This document shows, one piece after another, positions 62,996-64,000 of a DNA stretch of 64,000 nt. How positions within the stretch are numbered: position 1 is the first letter of the stretch; every line of letters begins with the position of its first letter. Under the pieces are notes generated by a model. It searched no databases. It saw nothing but the letters and a program-made list of their open reading frames with translations, and had not been told where the DNA came from. Location of the stretch: NCBI GenBank assembly GCA_026984795.1, contig JALSRK010000050.1, positions 1 to 64,000 on the forward strand, written 5' to 3'. Position numbers and translations under genes: made by a program. Source of the DNA: Solibacteraceae bacterium (GTDB lineage Bacteria > Acidobacteriota > Terriglobia > Bryobacterales > Bryobacteraceae).

Positions 62996-63004
62996 TGTTA
63001 TGCT
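62996..63004 (+). promoter_or_regulatory. Extended -10 promoter of the S10 peptidase gene
   Basis: TGTTATGCT ends 7 nt before the ATG at 63012. It overlaps an earlier in-frame ATG (63000), which makes 63012 the likely start. Confidence 0.5.
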
Positions 63005-63011
63005 GGACACG

Positions 63012-64000
63012 ATGACACGAAGGTGGTTCTTGACGGCGGTGGCGGCCCCCGCGTTAGCCCAGGAAAACAAGCGTGAGGAAGAATCTTGCGAAGCCGGCGA
63101 CAGGGAACCGCGGAAGAAGAAAAAGAAGCCGAAGCTTGAAGACAGAAGCTCTGTCACCAAAGGCGCGGTGACCATTGAGGGCCGCAAGATCTCTTACACG
63201 GCGACGGCCGGCGCCCTGGTGCTCAGGGAAGAAGACGGTACGCCCCGGGCCAGCGTGTTTTACATAGCTTACGTCCGTGAAGGGACCCAGAACCCGGCGA
63301 AGCGGCCGATCACGTTCACCTTCAACGGCGGGCCGGGTTCGTCTTCGGTCTGGCTGCACATGGGCGCTTTCGGGCCCCGCCGGGTGAAGACCGATCCCCA
63401 AGGGTATCCGCCTCCACCCCCGTTTCAACTCGTGAACAACGGCTACTCGATTCTCGATTTGACAGATCTGGTTTTCATTGATCCGGTGACCACCGGCTTC
63501 AGCCGAGCGGCTGAGGGTGTCGATCCGAAAGAGTTCCACGGGGTTGAGGAGGACATCCACAGCGTCGGCGAGTTCATCCGCCTCTACACTAGCCGTAACG
63601 GGCGGTGGGCCTCACCCAAGTACCTGGCCGGGGAGAGCTACGGGACGACACGGGCCGCGGGCCTCGCCGGCTATCTGCAATCCCGCTACGGCATGTACCT
63701 GAACGGCGTGACGCTCATCTCCGCGATCCTGAACTTCCAGACCGCCCGCTTCGACCGCGGCAACGACCTCCCGTTCATCCTGTTCCTGCCTACCTACACG
63801 GCCACCGCCTGGTACCACAAGAAGCTGCCCCGGGATCTGCAATCCCGGCCGCTCGCCGAGGTGGTCGAGAAGGCGAGGCAGTTCGCGCGCAAGGACTACA
63901 CGCTGGCGCTGATGCAAGGCGACGCCTTGGACGCAGGCGCCCGGGGGCGCATCACGAAGCAGTTGGCACGGTTCACGGGGCTCTCGCCGGTCTATGTGGA
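63012..64000 (+). CDS. Secreted serine carboxypeptidase-like protein, S10 family (5' part)
   Basis: The frame is open from ATG 63012 to the window edge (329 codons seen), so the gene continues outside. The signal peptide is MTRRWFLTAVAAPALAQ (Tat-like RR). A Lys-rich stretch (RKKKKKPKLEDR) follows at about 35-46. The S10 features are TFNGGPGSSSVWLHMGAFGP (oxyanion loop) and the nucleophile serine in LAGESYGTTRAAG. The remaining catalytic Asp and His would lie beyond the edge. These peptidases remove C-terminal residues from peptides in the envelope or outside the cell. Confidence 0.9.
   Translation, partial: MTRRWFLTAVAAPALAQENKREEESCEAGDREPRKKKKKPKLEDRSSVTKGAVTIEGRKISYTATAGALVLREEDGTPRASVFYIAYVREGTQNPAKRPITFTFNGGPGSSSVWLHMGAFGPRRVKTDPQGYPPPPPFQLVNNGYSILDLTDLVFIDPVTTGFSRAAEGVDPKEFHGVEEDIHSVGEFIRLYTSRNGRWASPKYLAGESYGTTRAAGLAGYLQSRYGMYLNGVTLISAILNFQTARFDRGNDLPFILFLPTYTATAWYHKKLPRDLQSRPLAEVVEKARQFARKDYTLALMQGDALDAGARGRITKQLARFTGLSPVYV

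Overview
The window is a high-G+C bacterial chromosome segment, most likely from an acidobacterium of the Bryobacterales/Solibacter type. The evidence is a TIGR03437 domain (the domain expanded in Solibacter), a large TonB-dependent receptor with an N-terminal carboxypeptidase-like regulatory domain, a TPR-secretin-cohesin protein, and a propeller-type hybrid histidine kinase. This placement is inferred from gene content only. No rRNA, tRNA, CRISPR array, insertion sequence or phage gene was seen. It reads as stable chromosome with short gaps and many start/stop overlaps.

Layout. 1-3.3 kb: an envelope operon (tail of a LolA-like protein, FtsX-type ABC permease, its ATPase, an outer-membrane barrel). 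3.3-10.8 kb: an 18-bp palindromic operator candidate, a PaaK-like acyl-CoA ligase, a SsuA/NMT1-type binding protein and a TonB-dependent receptor, meeting a convergent ABC permease/ATPase pair; together these look like one uptake-and-activation system for an unknown small molecule. 11.0-20.7 kb: a hopanoid operon, ispH-shc-hpnH-hpnA-hpnG-two zinc MDR dehydrogenases-hpnC-hpnD. 20.7-23.7 kb: accC, accB and a Xaa-Pro peptidase on the minus strand. 23.8-25.5 kb: a methyltransferase and a compact flavoprotein. 25.5-31.5 kb: a double-DUF1080 lipoprotein, a sulfatase, a CehA/McbA-type PHP hydrolase and an archaeal-type phosphoglycerate mutase. 31.5-34.6 kb: glycosyltransferase, thiC and a methyltransferase-like protein. 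34.7-39.6 kb: a 3-hydroxyacyl-CoA dehydrogenase, an Ig-repeat protein, pepA and smpB. 39.7-44.4 kb: secretin, two pseudopilins and dnaB. 44.7-50.2 kb: hybrid kinase, a Gly/Met-rich protein and a LytTR regulator. 50.4-58.9 kb: inositol-phosphate synthase, epimerase, TPR lipoprotein, RlmD-like methyltransferase, trpS and an MFS transporter. 58.9-62.9 kb: a fadN-fadA-kinase operon. The right edge cuts an S10-family peptidase.

The most interesting part is the hopanoid operon. Tandem zinc-dependent dehydrogenases sit between the side-chain genes (hpnH, hpnA, hpnG) and the squalene genes (hpnC, hpnD), and hpnE is absent. The dehydrogenases are good candidates for an unassigned reduction in hopanoid side-chain (or squalene) synthesis. 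A second observation spans the window: at least five genes have an extended -10 box (TGnTAnnnT) ending 7-9 nt before the ATG, which suggests leaderless transcription is common here.

All calls come from reading the sequence and known family motifs. No database search was run.
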